DNA of 64,000 bases. Origin: Loxodes magnus. Lineage: Eukaryota > Ciliophora > Karyorelictea > Loxodida > Loxodidae. The DNA is taken from assembly GCA_946699065.1 (NCBI GenBank), contig CAMPDV010000907.1, forward strand, positions 105,184 to 169,183, given 5' to 3'. Below are positions 36,371-50,305 of this stretch, piece by piece. A model generated the notes under the pieces. That model did no database searches, had not been told where the DNA came from, and was given only the letters and a program-made list of their open reading frames with translations. Position numbers and translations under genes: made by a program. Each line of letters begins with the position of its first letter. Within the stretch, counting starts at the first letter, position 1.

Positions 36371-39300
36371 CAGAGAAAGGCTTTTATATTAGATAAATTT
36401 AGGTTAAAAAGTGATATATCATATTTATATAATTTGGTTATATAATAAAAAATTTAACTAAAAAGGTACTACATTTGGAAATATTTTTAGCAAAAATTAT
36501 CTTATAAGTTTCCTATAATTTAATTTTATCCTAAACCTCTTGATTCCTAGTTTATCTAAACTATATAGCATTTTAAATTATTCTAACTTCACTACTAGCT
36601 TTATACTTCTAAGCACGAAAAGTATAAAATTAAATAAAAATAAAGATGTAAAATTAAATAGATAAAACTAAGAAAATAGCTATTTAATTAAGCTTAAAAC
36701 TACATCAAGCAAGAGAAATTAAATATAACTAAAGAAAATAAATACATTTTCTTGATTTTATGACTTGAAATAATTAAGAATCTAGAACTTAGTTAAGATA
36801 AACTTCGTTATTATTTCTTTTAAAATTTGTTTATAATTTTAATTATTTAAAAGTTTAAAAAGAAAAGCTTTTAGTTGTATATATAAGTTCGTTATTAGGT
36901 TATTTTAGTAAGGAAACAATGATAGTTAAATTTTTTTTGTCTTTGTAAATTTTCATTTATTTTACTAGATTCTCTTTCAAAACAAAAATTTTATCTAAAA
37001 GTCTAAAAATTATTTTATTTTACAACTCTAGATGATTTAATTTAATTTTAGATTTAATTAAGGAAAAATAGCAAAAGATTGGAAAATACGAATAAAATTA
37101 CTTTTATAGAAAATAAGTTGAAGAAATAATATAAAATACTGAGCAGTTATAAGGTTGTGATCGAAATAATAATCTTTAAAGAGTATAATAGTGAATTTCA
37201 TGATATGTGATTTGCAAGAATGGATTTAAATAAAGTAGTGTAAAATAATTTTTTTGGCTATGATGAATATAATATTTTAGAATAATTTTATAAATCTACT
37301 TTTAAAGTCTTTGCTTACTAGAGTTATATATTAAATTAAACAATTAAAAGAGAAAGCAAAATTATTTTTCAATTCTTTTTAATTTAATTAGTTACTTAAT
37401 AAATTGAACTGAAGAAAAAATAATAACTAAATAATTATTTTTTAAATTGTTTGATATAAATTACAATCTTTCTTTATATCTCTTTCTTTGCTTTATGAAA
37501 AATCTCATTTTTATATTTTCTTTTTACAATTTTTATATCTTTGAAATATTTGAAGATCTTTAGTTTAACTATCCAAAATAATATTAAATTTTTAGTTTAA
37601 GTTAAGCTTTTAATTTTTTATATTTCTTTTTTAGTTTTTTACAAATATTAAAAAATAAAATATTTGAAGCAAAAGAGAAACTAACTAAAGAGTAAAGCTT
37701 TTCGTATTTAAAAAGAATAAATAATTGAATTCTTATTTAAATTAAATCATTATTACAAATTATTTTAAGAGATGAATAATTATACTTGAGGATAGAAATC
37801 TACAATTATTTCTTTAAAATGTAAAAAAGCAAATGAACAAGACTTTTTTAAAGCTTTTTATTTTTTAATTTTCTAATTATTTAGAATAATTAGTTAGCTT
37901 TTCGCGTTAAGAAAACATTAATTTAAATTTTTAAAAGATAAATCCTTTAATAACTTAATTATAAATTTTCTTCTAGAAGACTATCAATTAAATAAAACTT
38001 TTAATTGAGTTTGCTAAGTTCTTAGACAACACTAACTTTAGAATTCTAATTGACTTTTTAATTTTAATAATGATAATTTTCAATTATAGACTCTTGTTTA
38101 AATTGTATTCCTTTGTTAAAATTTAAAATATTTTATTCAAAATATTTAATGAAAAACTAAGTTAAAGCTTCATATTCTAAAATAAATTTATAAATCTATT
38201 AAAATTTTTAGTTTAAAGCATGAGAAATAAAGGTATATTATTAATCTATTGGATAGAATTTAAGACTAAATCTTAAAGAATTTTTTAAAAGATAAAACTA
38301 ACTTAATTAAAATAAAAATTTAGAATTCTTTTTATTAATTATTATATTTGCTTTTGCTTTATTAAGAAAATTACTATTAATGAATTTCTTCAATCTTAAA
38401 AAAGTTGAAAAATGCTAATATTTTATAATTTTGGTATAAATGTAAATTTTAATTATTTTGATATAATTTAATCTACATCATTTTTATTTTTTCTTCAAAT
38501 TTTAAATGAAAATGAATAGGTTCAACAAGATTAATAATGATTTTAAAATATAAAATTTGATTGTGAAGACATTAAGATTTATCTCAATCAACCTTTATTT
38601 TTATTTAAATCAAAGATTCATAATTATATATATCTTGTAACTTATGATTATTTCAAAATATCTAGTGTATTAGATGTAGTGCTAGATAAATTTTAGTTGA
38701 TAGAATCAAATTTATTTTTTCTTTAATTTTAAAATAAATATTTTTTATTATTTAGGTTAAATTTAAGTTCAATAACTTGTAAGTATTAAGATAATTAAGA
38801 TCATAAGCTAAATAATGGAATAGCTACCTAAACCTTTTTAAAGCATTTAGTGAATACAGCTATTTATCTAGAAAATAAATTTATTTTTTAAAAGTTTCGT
38901 AATAAAATATTAGTGAAAGCCCTTTTATTAAAATTTAAATTATAATAAATTATAAGTCTTTTTCTATTTTATTAATAGCTTAGAATAAATTAATTTCTCT
39001 AACTTAAAAGAAAAAATTTAAAGTTTTCAATTTCAATTATTTAAAATTTAAATTTTTTTCTAATTTTATTAACTTGGAGCATATTTAATTATTTTTCTTT
39101 GATTTATAATCAAATTCAACATAATTTTAAAACTAAATAAATGTAAGGATGTCTAATAGAGATTTTTAAAAAAATTTATTACAATTAATGCTAAAAATCG
39201 TTGATATAAGACAGCAAAAATAAGACCTAAATTAAAATTACTTTTTAATTTTAGTTTCGTTTTTATTTATAAAAATTATGAATAAATTAGAATTTGACTA

Positions 39301-39790
39301 ATTATAATGATTATTTATAAGCATATTGGATTCATATGTTTAAAGTTAAAATTTAATTATAAATAAATATATTCACATCACTAAGAATCATAGCCAATGC
39401 TATAAAAAATATATATGTACTTTTTGAAAAATAAATTTCTTTTAGATTTGTCTTTTTATTTTAAAATCCATGATTGTCAGTTTTACATAAAATAAGGAAA
39501 TATAAGAATCTTTTTCCTGGATATTGTGCATTATTGATATAATAAAAACAATTAAAAAGCATAATAAAGTTAAAAATATAAGCATATCTAAATTAGAAAA
39601 ATAGATTCAGTTTATATTTTCATTTTGAAAGAAAAATAATCTAATAAATAAATTCTTTAAACTAAAAAGTAACAAATTTTATTTTATTCAAACCTTTCAA
39701 CTAAAATTTTTATATTATCTTTTTTATCTCTCAGAGAATTTACATTTATAGTAAATTTTTTTAAAGTTTATTTGTATATTTTTTGAAAAT
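36371..39790. other. AT-rich sequence, no firm gene
   Basis: Mostly A/T-rich. Around 37,150-37,500 a plus-strand frame reads somewhat protein-like segments (EYNSEFHDM, TGA, then FARMDLNKVVQNNFFGYDEY), which could be a small coding relic; I would not call it a gene. Nothing else is supported. Confidence 0.45.
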
Positions 39791-40200
39791 GATCCTGTAG
39801 AGTCTTAAATAGTCTAAGTTATAATGTATCTATTAGCTTGTCTGCTTTAGCTTATCTATATAATTCTTTGCAGAACTTTTTAAAGTGTTTTGCTATTTAG
39901 TTAGGAAATAGTAGGAGAAATAGTGTGAATATTTCTTTTTCTCTTAACTTTTACTATAAAGCAAAGAGTGTTAAAAAATTAACAGGTGATGAACTAGGAG
40001 AAGCTGAGGGTTTAAGTAAATTTCTAGTTTTATTTGTTGCTTATATACAATTTTTAATTTAACAATTTCGATAATTTTACTAATAAGAGATTTTTGTGTT
40101 TCATAAAAATAAAAGAATTATCAGCAAACTAAAGTCTAGTAAGAAATTCCAAAATAAAATAAACAGCATTTAGATATAAGAAATGAAAGCAATTTATAAA
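39791..40200 (+). pseudogene. Fragment of the Cys-rich membrane protein family (C-terminal part)
   Basis: The plus-strand frame aligns with the last membrane segments of the gene at 27,995-29,811: VESQIVQVIMYLLACLLQL against VEFQILQITIYLIICSFWL, then SQEIVGEIV against GQEILGEVV. It has a TGA at 39,926 and a frame change, after which AKSVKKLTGDELGEAEGL matches AKEDKTLAGDELKEAENL. No Cys-rich part is present upstream. This is a decayed partial copy in the opposite orientation to the main gene. Confidence 0.65.
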
Positions 40201-40399
40201 GAAAATAAATGATGACTACTAAAATAATTTAAAGAGATTATTTAATTTTTTTATAAAATAGAACTTAAGATAAAATATAATAATATGAGATAAAATAACC
40301 TTAATTTTAATACTTCTAACTATGTGAGAACAATAAAATTAGAAAAGTGAATAGAAGGAAATAAATCGAAATTTTGAAGACTGAGTCAAACTTTTTATA

Positions 40400-41700
40400 C
40401 TGAGAATAAAGATTAAAGTTTAATTTTTCATTCAAAACATATTCTAGATTTTTATTTAATTTTAAAGCAATAAATTATTGTGATTACATTTTTGATTTTT
40501 TCAAACTAATTTTCAACTATGTAGATAAATTTATAAAATTGTAAATAATTTTAAGTTATCTAAGATTTTAGTAAATTTATTTAGTTTTCTCTTAAAATAA
40601 CAGATTGAATTTATACAAATATATTTATTAAATTTTAAAATTATAAATCTAAATTTTTTTTGTATCAATTGAGTAAATTTTTATACTTTTTTCAAACATA
40701 AGAGTCTTAATTTATTAGGATCATAATTTATTTTCAGGTTTCATATAAGAATAAAATAGTTTGCTAAACCTTTATATAATAAATTATTTATCTGGAATAT
40801 TAAATTAATAATTTAGTAATTATTAAAATAATTACCTATTAAAGTCTAATTCATTTATATTCAAACTTTATATTTAGAATTAAGTTGCTAAGATTTGTTA
40901 AAATTTAAAAATAAAAATAACTTAGTGAACGATAAATTTCTTCATTATATCAATAATTTTCTAGCTCACAAATATCTTGCAAATACAGAAATTAAAATAG
41001 TTTTTTTGTATTATGATAATCCCAGATTTAATAGATTTTTATATTTTAACTTATTAAAATTTTATTATAACAATATTTTATAAAGATCAAGAAGTTATTC
41101 TATTATCAAATTTCTTTAAAATTTCAAATAATTGATTTTGCATCCTGTAAATTTCTTTTAGAATTTAAACATAATTTGACAATTAACTTAGCATCTTTTT
41201 AAAAAAGCTATAAATGCTTAGATAATTTATAAAGATGCTTTTATTAAATCATCTATCATCTATCATTAAGCATTAATATAAAATATAGTGCTATATTCAT
41301 TAAAATTATTTATAAATTACGCAACCCTATCTTGATGTAAATAAAAAGTTCAAGCGTATATTAAAGTAGGCTTACATTTCTTTTTGCGCTTAAAAATTTT
41401 TATCCATTCAAAATAGCAAAATTAGAATTAAGGAAAATAAAAAAGCTTGATTATACCTTCTTCTTTGAAAAACACTAGGAAATATAATGTTTGCTACACA
41501 ATTTTTAATTTAATAAATGAAAGAAGAATGTAGATAAATGATATGAATACTAATTAAATTTTAAAATTTAGCAATAAATAATTAAATTATTTTGCAATTC
41601 TTAAAAAATAAATTTGGCTAACAAATTATTAAATTATTAATGGGATTAAAGAACGAGAATTTAAATTTTAAAATAAATAGATATTTATTTTTATATACCA
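40400..41700 (+). repeat. Duplicated mostly noncoding block, copy 2
   Basis: Partner of 29,700-31,000, same orientation, strongly diverged. It follows the membrane-protein fragment at 39,791, which is inverted relative to the arrangement around the main gene, so a rearrangement separates them. No gene is supported. Confidence 0.55.
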
Positions 41701-43319
41701 AGATTCTAAATTAAAGGAAGAAAGTTTTTTAGTATATAGTGAAGATTATAATATCTCAGAAAAGTAAAATTTACTTTAACAACTGATTGAAGGTTGTTAA
41801 AAAAATAAAAGAAATATTTAAATGGTTATTAGTAGATAAATTTACTAAGGTAAACTTTAATTTTCTAAAATTGTAAATTTTGTTAGAACAGAAAGAAACA
41901 ACTAAAAAAATATAAATCTAAGCATAAAAAGAATTTATTCTTTATAATTTTAATTTTAATTTAAAAATAAAATAAATAAAATAAAAATAAAACTTATATC
42001 AGTAAGTTATAGTTGCAAGTGGAAAAATATTTAAGTTGCAAGATAGTTTTTGATAAAATATATTTAAAAATTATTGAAAATTGAAGATCGAAGAAAATTT
42101 AAAAATATAAGCAAAATGTGTTACTTTAAAAAATTACTAAAGTAGATTGATTCTAAATATATATTGAAAATAAATTGCAAACCACAAGGGGAAAACTGCA
42201 TAAATAACTTAATAGTAAAAATTTTAGATACAAACTAAAAAAAAGTATGGTTTTTAAACTAAAAGAAATCAAAGTATAAAAAGAAAATTTTATTATTTTA
42301 ACAACTATTCTGATTTACACCACAATAACTTCATAAGGAAAGTAACCTAAAGTTAAAAATAGTTTAATAATTTTTTTAGCGTTAACTTAAATGGAAAGTG
42401 TGTAATCCTAATTTATTTTATTTCTTTAAGATTTAATAAGCTTATTAGATTAAAATAATTTCTAAGAGAGATTTTGATTATCTTTTCAATAATCAAATGA
42501 GATTGGATTTTAGTGGATCATAGAAATTATAAATTTATTACTAAAAGTAAAAAATAAAAAATTATTTATTTTATTTTATAAGTTATGATGGAAAATTAAA
42601 ATATATAAATTCTGGTTAAAGTAAGGGGTAAACTAGAAAAATGTAAAAGCTTCATCTAGATGTTTATAATTTTTTAAATGAAGATATCTACAATAATTAT
42701 TTTTGTATGTTTAATTAAAAAAATTAGAAAAAGTCTGAGACTAAATAAGAGAAATAAATAATTCTTTTATCAAAATATAAGAAATATATTAAATTCCTTT
42801 CTTAGGTTTATGTAGATAACTTAAATAAATTTAATTATTTTTTTAATTTATCTTTATGTAATAATCATTTAGATAGTTGGAAGCTAATAATGCTATGCAA
42901 TCATTTAGCTTTAGTTTTGAGTTTATTATTATAAAAAGTTTTTTACCTTAATTATTTAAGCTTATATTTTGTGATTTTTCTAAAAAACATACTTAAAAAC
43001 ATTTTTTAAATTAAAAATATTAGAAAAAAATTAAAAATGTTAATAATTTTAGATAAAGATATAAATACTAATTTACTATTTTTTTAATTCCTTTAAAATC
43101 TATAAATGTGCTTAATTTAAATTAAGTTACTTCAATATCATACATTAATATTAATCTAATGAATGTATTATCTTAAAGTAAAGTCATAATCTTTTTAATT
43201 AATTAATTTTAGGTAAATATGAAGATAAATAGATTTTTATAGTTGTATATAAAATAAAAAATAGTACTAACTAACTTAATTTGAAAGTATTCATATAAAT
43301 TTAATACTCTAAATTATAA
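41701..43319. other. AT-rich sequence, no gene seen
   Basis: No supported coding frame, RNA gene or GC-rich patch before the tRNA pair. Confidence 0.55.
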
Positions 43320-43392
43320 GCCTCTATGGCTCAGTTGGCAGAGCATTCGCTTAGTAAGCGAAAGGTCCGTGGTTCGAGCCCGCGTGGAGGCT
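43320..43392 (+). tRNA. tRNA-Thr (anticodon AGU), second pair
   Basis: Identical over 72 bases to the gene at 11,999, including acceptor, anticodon loop TTAGTAA and B box, and followed by a T-run. The upstream AAATTATAA and the spacer to the tRNA-Asn gene are also nearly the same as in the 12.0-kb pair, so the pair was duplicated as a unit. Confidence 0.95.
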
Positions 43393-43439
43393 TTTTTAGT
43401 CTTATTATATAATAATAAGTAAACTAAAAATATAAAAAA

Positions 43440-43513
43440 CGCCACCGGGTGGACTTGAACCACCGACCTTTTGGTTAACAGCCAAACGCTCTAACCTATT
43501 GAGCTACGGAGGC
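43440..43513 (-). tRNA. tRNA-Asn (anticodon GUU), second pair
   Basis: Identical to the gene at 12,120, including the U-U mismatch at the fourth acceptor pair. The A-run before it (plus strand) is the T-run terminator on its own strand. It converges with the tRNA-Thr gene at 43,320. Confidence 0.93.
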
Positions 43514-46500
43514 TCTTATTAACTAATGTTTCTTTACAATTAATATATAATTCTAAAAATAATTGAATAATAATAAGGAAAATCGTGATGAGACTTATAT
43601 AGTAACTTTACTCTTGAATATTAACTTGATATACACTTATAGTAAAAATGAAATATTAATAATATACTTTTTTTTGGTCCATTTTATTGAAATTTTATAC
43701 AAAAAACTTAAACTTAAGGTATTAAGTTTCTCGCTTATTTCTATCATATATTTTAGTAGAAAAATACATAATATAGCTTATTTTAATATTCTACCTATAT
43801 AAAACTATTTAAATTTAAGCATGTCTAAACCAACTTCTTAATCTTTCTTTATATAAGAAAAATTGATAAAGTGCTTTAATAATCTTTAGTTAGAAATAAA
43901 TATTTTGATAAATTTATTATTTAAATCTCAAAAAATAAAAGAAGCATTCTATTGCAAGAAAATTATCACACTAGTTCTTATCTTACAATCTCTTTTTTAG
44001 TTAAATATATAATAATTTTCACTAATTATTTAGACCATTAAAAACTAAATCAATGAGAGATTGTATTTATAAATATCATAGAATTTAGTAATAAGCGAAA
44101 ACTTAATTTTACTTACTACTAATTTTAGTAAACTTTACATAGAATAATTAAAAAACCTTAATACTAAATTTAATAGATTATCTAAATAAATAATTATAAT
44201 ACTTTAATAAATCAACTTAAATTAAAATACTCTAATATTAAGTTATCTATAAACTATTTTAATGTTTAGAACGAAATATTGAAGCAAGAACTTGATATCA
44301 TTATAATAATTTTTTAATTTGAAATGGTAGATAAAGAATAAAGAATTAAAAGTATATAAATCTATTAGATATTTAGTTTTTTATAATTTTATTTCCTTTA
44401 TGTATCATTACTATGCTAGAAATGTAGTTAAACCTTATACTCTTTAATTTAAGGATTTAATTAATAAAAAATCTATATAAAAACTTTCATCTTCAGTTAT
44501 TTGTTTAAATTTAATTATAGTTTCAATCTTTAGTTTTTAAACTTTTTTCTTTGACTTTTTCTAAAAGAATAATTGCTAAAATTGTGTATATTTATATAAT
44601 AATTAGTAAACTAAAAACTTGATAAATAAATGTATAAGAATAGTAATAGCCAAATTTTAAGAGAAATGCATTTTTTAGTCCCAGATTCAATGAAATGCTA
44701 TGTTGAAGAAAGGGTATTTATCCTTTTTCTTTTGAGATTAAGCATAAGAAAATAAATATAAAAATATAGATATAGGATTTAAATTAAAGTACATGGGCTA
44801 AGACAAATAATTAAATACGATGGGATCAAATTACTATTAATGATAAAGGAAGAAAACAATTATAAGCTAAATTAAATAAAAGCTTTTAATTATAATTAAA
44901 ATTATTATAAATTCTCATCTAAATAGCAAAATTATATATAGTGTGATGTAAAACACTTATAGCTTAATCCAATTATATAATTGATGGAATGGAGATTGTT
45001 ATATAATTTATAACATCTATTTAATAATTTTTTTTCTAATTGTGGTTAATTTCTCTTAAAATAATAACTCAACATAAGTTTTAGATTTAGAATAAGATAT
45101 AAATAAAAGGATTGAAGTAGTAAACTATAATTAAATAAATAGCTGTAATATAATTATCTAATATTAGAAAAATAATAATAATACTAAATTAAAAGATAGT
45201 AACTTAGACTGCTAAAGATAGCTATCTATATCTAATTATTCTTTTATTATTTTTTATAAAACTAATTATGAAATTAATTCTTAGTTATATTGCTTGCTTA
45301 TATATTAGTTATTTATATATATAATTTAATTTAGATAAAGCAAATATACTTATTAATATGGTTATCATAACTAATGATACTACATTTATCAATATAAATC
45401 CTAAATACATATAATTAATTACCAAGATAGTTACTAAGATAACTTTATAAATTCAGTTAACTAAAGAATTTAAGATTATAATCAAATAGCTATAGAAAGA
45501 TGAAGAATTAATTAAATCTCATATTATCACATTATTACTATTAATGCTTTTTTAAAAGAAGTTAGAATGTTCTTAAGTTTTTCTCTAATCTTTCTTTAGT
45601 TTTGAGTAAATTTTTTAGATAATTAAGTTAAAATAATATAACTTGAATCAGAACATTATACCAATAAAACTCTGAAAATTGATAATATATAGTTGAGTAT
45701 AAGCAAAATTATAATGCTTTAACCTATTTTAGTTAGACTTCTTTTTATTATTTAATTTGAAAGCTTATAACTATTTTAGCTTTTGTAGCACATAAGTTTC
45801 GTATATTTGACTAAATATGAATGATTATTACAAAACTATTACTATGATACAAATTAACTTCATTATTAAGCTGAAAGAAATGCCTTACTTATTAAACTTC
45901 TTTTATTAATAAATTATTAAATACAGAGATAGCATTATTTAGTTTATAATAATTTAAGCAAAGCACTTAAACTAAAATTGAATATATCTTTATATGAATT
46001 ATATTGCTTTATCTATAATTAAATTAAATGATTAAAGTAAGGATAGTAGTAGTTAAAAATTAAGCAAAATGAAATAAATAAAGTTATTTCCTAAGATTTA
46101 GTATTAATTAAAGTAAGCTTATTATAAAAAATCGTTATTATATTTAAGTTTAATAATGCTTTTAGAAATACAATTGAAACATAAACATTTTTATTGTATA
46201 AGATCAATTTAAATTTAATGCTTTCGTTTATTATATGAATATTATATTTATCTTTAATAAAAATGCATTTAAGTTTTAGGAACTTTCTAAGTATTTTATC
46301 TAATTCTTTTTAAGTTATTTTATACTAAAATATTAGTCTAAGCATAAACAGCTCTTTAAATTAGTAAAAGAAACATAATTTTAAAGGAAATGCCAAAAGG
46401 AATGAAGACATTAAGAATGCTTATTTATAAAATTTAATGTTTATATCAGATTATATATTTTCCTCTTTTTTCAAATTAACTAAAGCTTTGATAATGCAAT

Positions 46501-47896
46501 TAATAATTATAAAAGAACTCTCTTTTTACTAGATTCTTTACTAATAGATACTTGCTATAATGATATTAAAAGCAGCTTTATATTTTATAAATCTTTCACT
46601 TTAATAAAAAAATTTAATTTTATATATCTAACCTTCTTATTCTACAATTATAACGTTTCAATCATTTGTTTATGAAGTTCTTTCATTTTTTAGTTGCAAG
46701 CTTTAGCTTGCTATTTAATATACCTTTATTATAATTTATTAGATTTTGACAATTTAATCACATAGTTGTATCTTATAGAATAAGCTTGATATTAAATAAA
46801 TTTTGATAGAATTAAAAATCTTAACTATCTTCAAATTATATTTGATTACACTTAGAATTTTATACAATTATTTGCTCCTTTTAATTTTAAGAAAATATAG
46901 CCTTGTTTATGAGACAAGCAATCTCTTAGTAATTTAAATGATTTTATCCAATTAGCCTACTATTAAGTTATTTAGTTGTTTAATTATATAAATAAGGAAT
47001 CAAAATAGCAATCAAAGCTATTAAGTAATTTAGGTATAAGATACAAATATTTTTAGATGGGATTTATTTAGCGAAACAAAGTGAACATATGATATATCTA
47101 TTAAAGATAGTTGCTAGGGTCAAATTACTAACCATATAATCACTTAAGTTTTAGGAATAATTGCAAAATCCTTAAATCCAAATGTTTTAAAGCTTTGTAT
47201 AAATAGAAGCCTATTATCTACTATACTTATTAAATACTTAGAATAAGCTTAAAAGTTAGGAATAATTAAATCTCTAGTAAATAAATAATAAAGTAGATAG
47301 ATTATATATAAAGCTTAAATTATCTAGATCTTTTATTAAATAATAAATAATTTACCTCTACTAAGCAAAAGTTATCTGGTATATATGGCTTTATATTTAT
47401 AGTGAGATATAAGCTTATTATTATTTAAAATTATTTCTCTTAATTTTATTACTTTTGGTTTACAATTCTTAATATAGAATCTTAAAAGAATTTTACAGTC
47501 TACATCAGTAAGAAGATTTAGTTGCTTCTTATTATTCTTAGATGTAAAACTTAGTTGATTATTTATAGAAATTCTATTAACTTAAATCTATTCTTTTAAT
47601 ATAATTTCCAGTTAGATTTCTTTATCTATTTTAGACATATAATTAAAAAGAGTATGAAAATTGAGAGTTAATTAAGAAAATGTATATATATAATGGATTT
47701 AAGATAAATCTGATTCAAATTAATTAAAATATAGAGAAAGTTATTAAACTATCTTTGCTTTATATCCAATTTTAGTAATATAAACTAAAATTAAAAATAG
47801 CTAAGCTTAGCCAATAAGCTATTCTTTTATTTAAAAACTTTTAATTATTCTTAATTCTTAGTAAATTGTAAAATGTCTAATTTCATCCTTTTAATC
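43514..47896. other. AT-rich sequence, no gene seen
   Basis: Long TGA-free stretches occur (for example about 240 codons from 43,563), but their residues are almost only those of A/T codons, as expected when TGA is the single stop in such DNA. No gene is supported. Confidence 0.5.
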
Positions 47897-48481
47897 TCAA
47901 TCTGATTCTTCTCTTTGCTTTTCTATTTTGTTTACTTTCTTCTTTATCATGATTAAAATAAAGATAATTTATCTCATCTTATGATATTTATCTTTAGTAT
48001 GATCTATATAAACTTAATCTTCTCTTTTGGTGATTTTACTAGTTATCATTTGTTACAACTAATTTTAACTTTTTGCATCTTATTTCTATTAGTTTTACTC
48101 TATAACTTCTTATTAAACTTTCCTTTTCTTTTATTTGCTTAACTTTCATTAATTATAAAGATCTTTTATTAATCAAATTATCGAAATTCATACAGCAAAG
48201 ATTGTGTAAAAGCAACAAATAAACACTAGAAACTTACCTAAGTTTTCGGCTTCTTAAAGTTTTTCATGTTTTAATGCTTTAGCACTATTAGCTCTATAGT
48301 AGAAGTTGAAGAAATAGATTATTATAAGTACTGATTCTCCTATTATTTCCTAATCGAATAACAAAGTACTTTAAAAAGGTCTGCAAAAAATTATGTAGAT
48401 AAGTTAAAGCAGACAAGAAAATAGATAGATTATAACTTAGAGTATTTAACACTCTACAAGCACAACAGCTGCAAAAGAAAG
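47897..48481 (-). pseudogene. C-terminal copy of the Cys-rich membrane protein family
   Basis: Minus-strand frame continuous with that of the gene at 27,995 over about 195 codons and without a frameshift: FAAVVLVECQILQVIIYLFS, DQEIIGESVLIIIYFFNFYY, EAENLGKFLVFICCFYTI, then the charged tail with SKITKREDQVYIDHTKDK. TGAs lie at 48,188, 48,173 and 48,146; the last corresponds to Trp in the main gene (YVSWK). The first two fall inside a possible GT-AG intron beginning GTAAGTTTCTAG. The tail ends at TGA 47,897. The 5' end stops abruptly at the TTTTGCAG before AVVLVE, suggesting a truncation at an exon-like boundary. Confidence 0.65.
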
Positions 48482-50305
48482 TAAAAATTTTCTATTATTT
48501 ATTTTAAATAATAAGACAAATTAATATTTTGATATAATTTTCTTAATTAAGAAGAATATTATTAAATATATTTAATAGATAGAAACATCTAGTAAATATA
48601 AAATTTTTTAATTAATTAATTAATTATTTTTTTTAATTGTGTTAAGTATTAAATTTAACTATGTTCAAATAAAATAAACATTTCGGATAATTATTAAATA
48701 TTTATAAATAAATTATAATTAAATTTGTCTAAATAAAAAATATATAATTATAAAATTCATATTAGTTCTATTAAAGATTAATTTTACAAGTTTATATAAT
48801 AATAATAAATAAATAAATAAATAAATTTGATTATAGAGCGCGTAGCACCTCGTTGGTGCGCAGCTCTTTATAATAATTTATTTTTATTTAAAATTTACTA
48901 TTAATTAGTCTAAAATAAATTAAAAAATTGATGAAACTTTTCATAAGTGATTTATGATTTGAAGTAATAAAATATAAGATTTAAAAAAGTTTATCAAAAT
49001 TACAAAGCTGATTTTTGAATTAGTAAAAGATTAAAAAAATTATATAAATTATTTTTTCATATGATAAAGAAAACAATTATTTAATTATTTTTAGCTAAAA
49101 TTTATTTTTTATTTTTTACTTAAGTAAATGCTTTAAAGTTTAAAAATTTATCTAGAGGCTCCAAATTAAATTATTTTTATTTTTATTAGCTAAAGCTAAA
49201 GCTAAATTAAAAAACAATTTGAAATTTAATTAATTTTTATTTAAACAATCTTTTTGAATTTATAAAAACATTTAAAATGTTCAATAACCTGAATACTTAA
49301 TCAATAAAAGAAATCATAAAAGATGAAATACTAAAAATCTATAAAGCTTCAGAGATTTGAAAAAATTATCTATAACATCACCATTAATTTTATTTGGGAT
49401 TCGTCTATTTAAATATCATTTTTAATAACCCTTTAGACATTAAAAAATTAGAGAAAGCTCTCAACCTCTTTAAAAAAAATGATATACTTTTCTGAGTTTT
49501 GGAAATATTTTATACAAAAGCAGATTGATTAATAATGTTTAAAAATGAATTAAAAACTTAGATCATAATTATTAAAGATTTGGCTTAAAGGAGATTAATT
49601 TATAAAGATAGAATAATTTTTACTTTTTTAAGTTAAATTGCTATTTAGATATATATTTTCCTTATTATAAATTTAACAATTAATATCTTAAAATCTCTAT
49701 AAATTAAAGCTAGTTATATCTTTATAAAATAAGTTTATTTTTATTTTATACATTTCATATTTTCTATAAGCGAATTTCAAAATAAAGTTAAAAAATTTAA
49801 ATAACTTTTATTCGAAGAAATTTATTAGGAATAGCATCCAGCTTTTATAAATAAACTAAATAAATAATTTATCATAATTGCATGCTTGTAAATTTCTAAT
49901 TAATTAATTTTATAATTTTGCAATTATTTTAATTTAAAATAGAAATTTTATAAATATCTACTTAATCAACTCATTCTGATGTAATTGATTTACATCGTTC
50001 TTAATTATTTTTTTATTGTTTTTTGTAATTTTTCTTATTTTAATTTAATAAAATGCTGACATATATTAAATGTCTATTACTTTAAGCTTTCAATTTTTTA
50101 TTTAATTTCCTTAGTTAATTCTTTTACCAATTTTGTAACCTAAAAATTACTTTTTTTTTTCTCTCTAACTTTTAACTTCAATCAGAAAATATATATAAAT
50201 TTTATTATATTAAGATAGACATTTGAAGTATTTTCAATTAATTATAAATATTTTTTATTTATTTAATTAATTAATTTATTTATAATACTTTTTATTATAT
50301 ATAAA
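48482..50305. other. AT-rich sequence, no gene seen
   Basis: Holds an (AAAT)n run at about 48,804-48,826 and the hairpin motif at 48,836. No coding frame is supported before the gag-like gene. Confidence 0.5.
48836..48866 (+). repeat. GC-rich hairpin motif, copy 3
   Basis: GAGCGCGTAGCACCTCGTTG followed by GTGCGCAGCTC. GCACC/GGTGC closes a TCGTT loop, and outer GAGC/GCTC pairs extend the stem. This is the most GC-rich and symmetric copy, in the middle of an A/T desert. Confidence 0.6.

Noticed and set aside
40895..41083. Plus-strand ORF of 62 codons
   Set aside because: Lies in a duplicated AT-rich block; the frame is not obviously kept in the partner block and the composition is near random.
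43826..43840. TAAACCAACTTCTTA, resembling the Tetrahymena chromosome breakage sequence TAAACCAACCTCTTT
   Set aside because: Two mismatches, one of them inside the part regarded as essential, and no telomere-addition context. Expected occasionally by chance.
43563..44280. TGA-free frame of about 240 codons
   Set aside because: Composition is that of random A/T-rich DNA (Ile, Leu, Asn, Lys, Gln). With TGA as the only stop such runs are expected by chance, and no similarity to any other region supports it.
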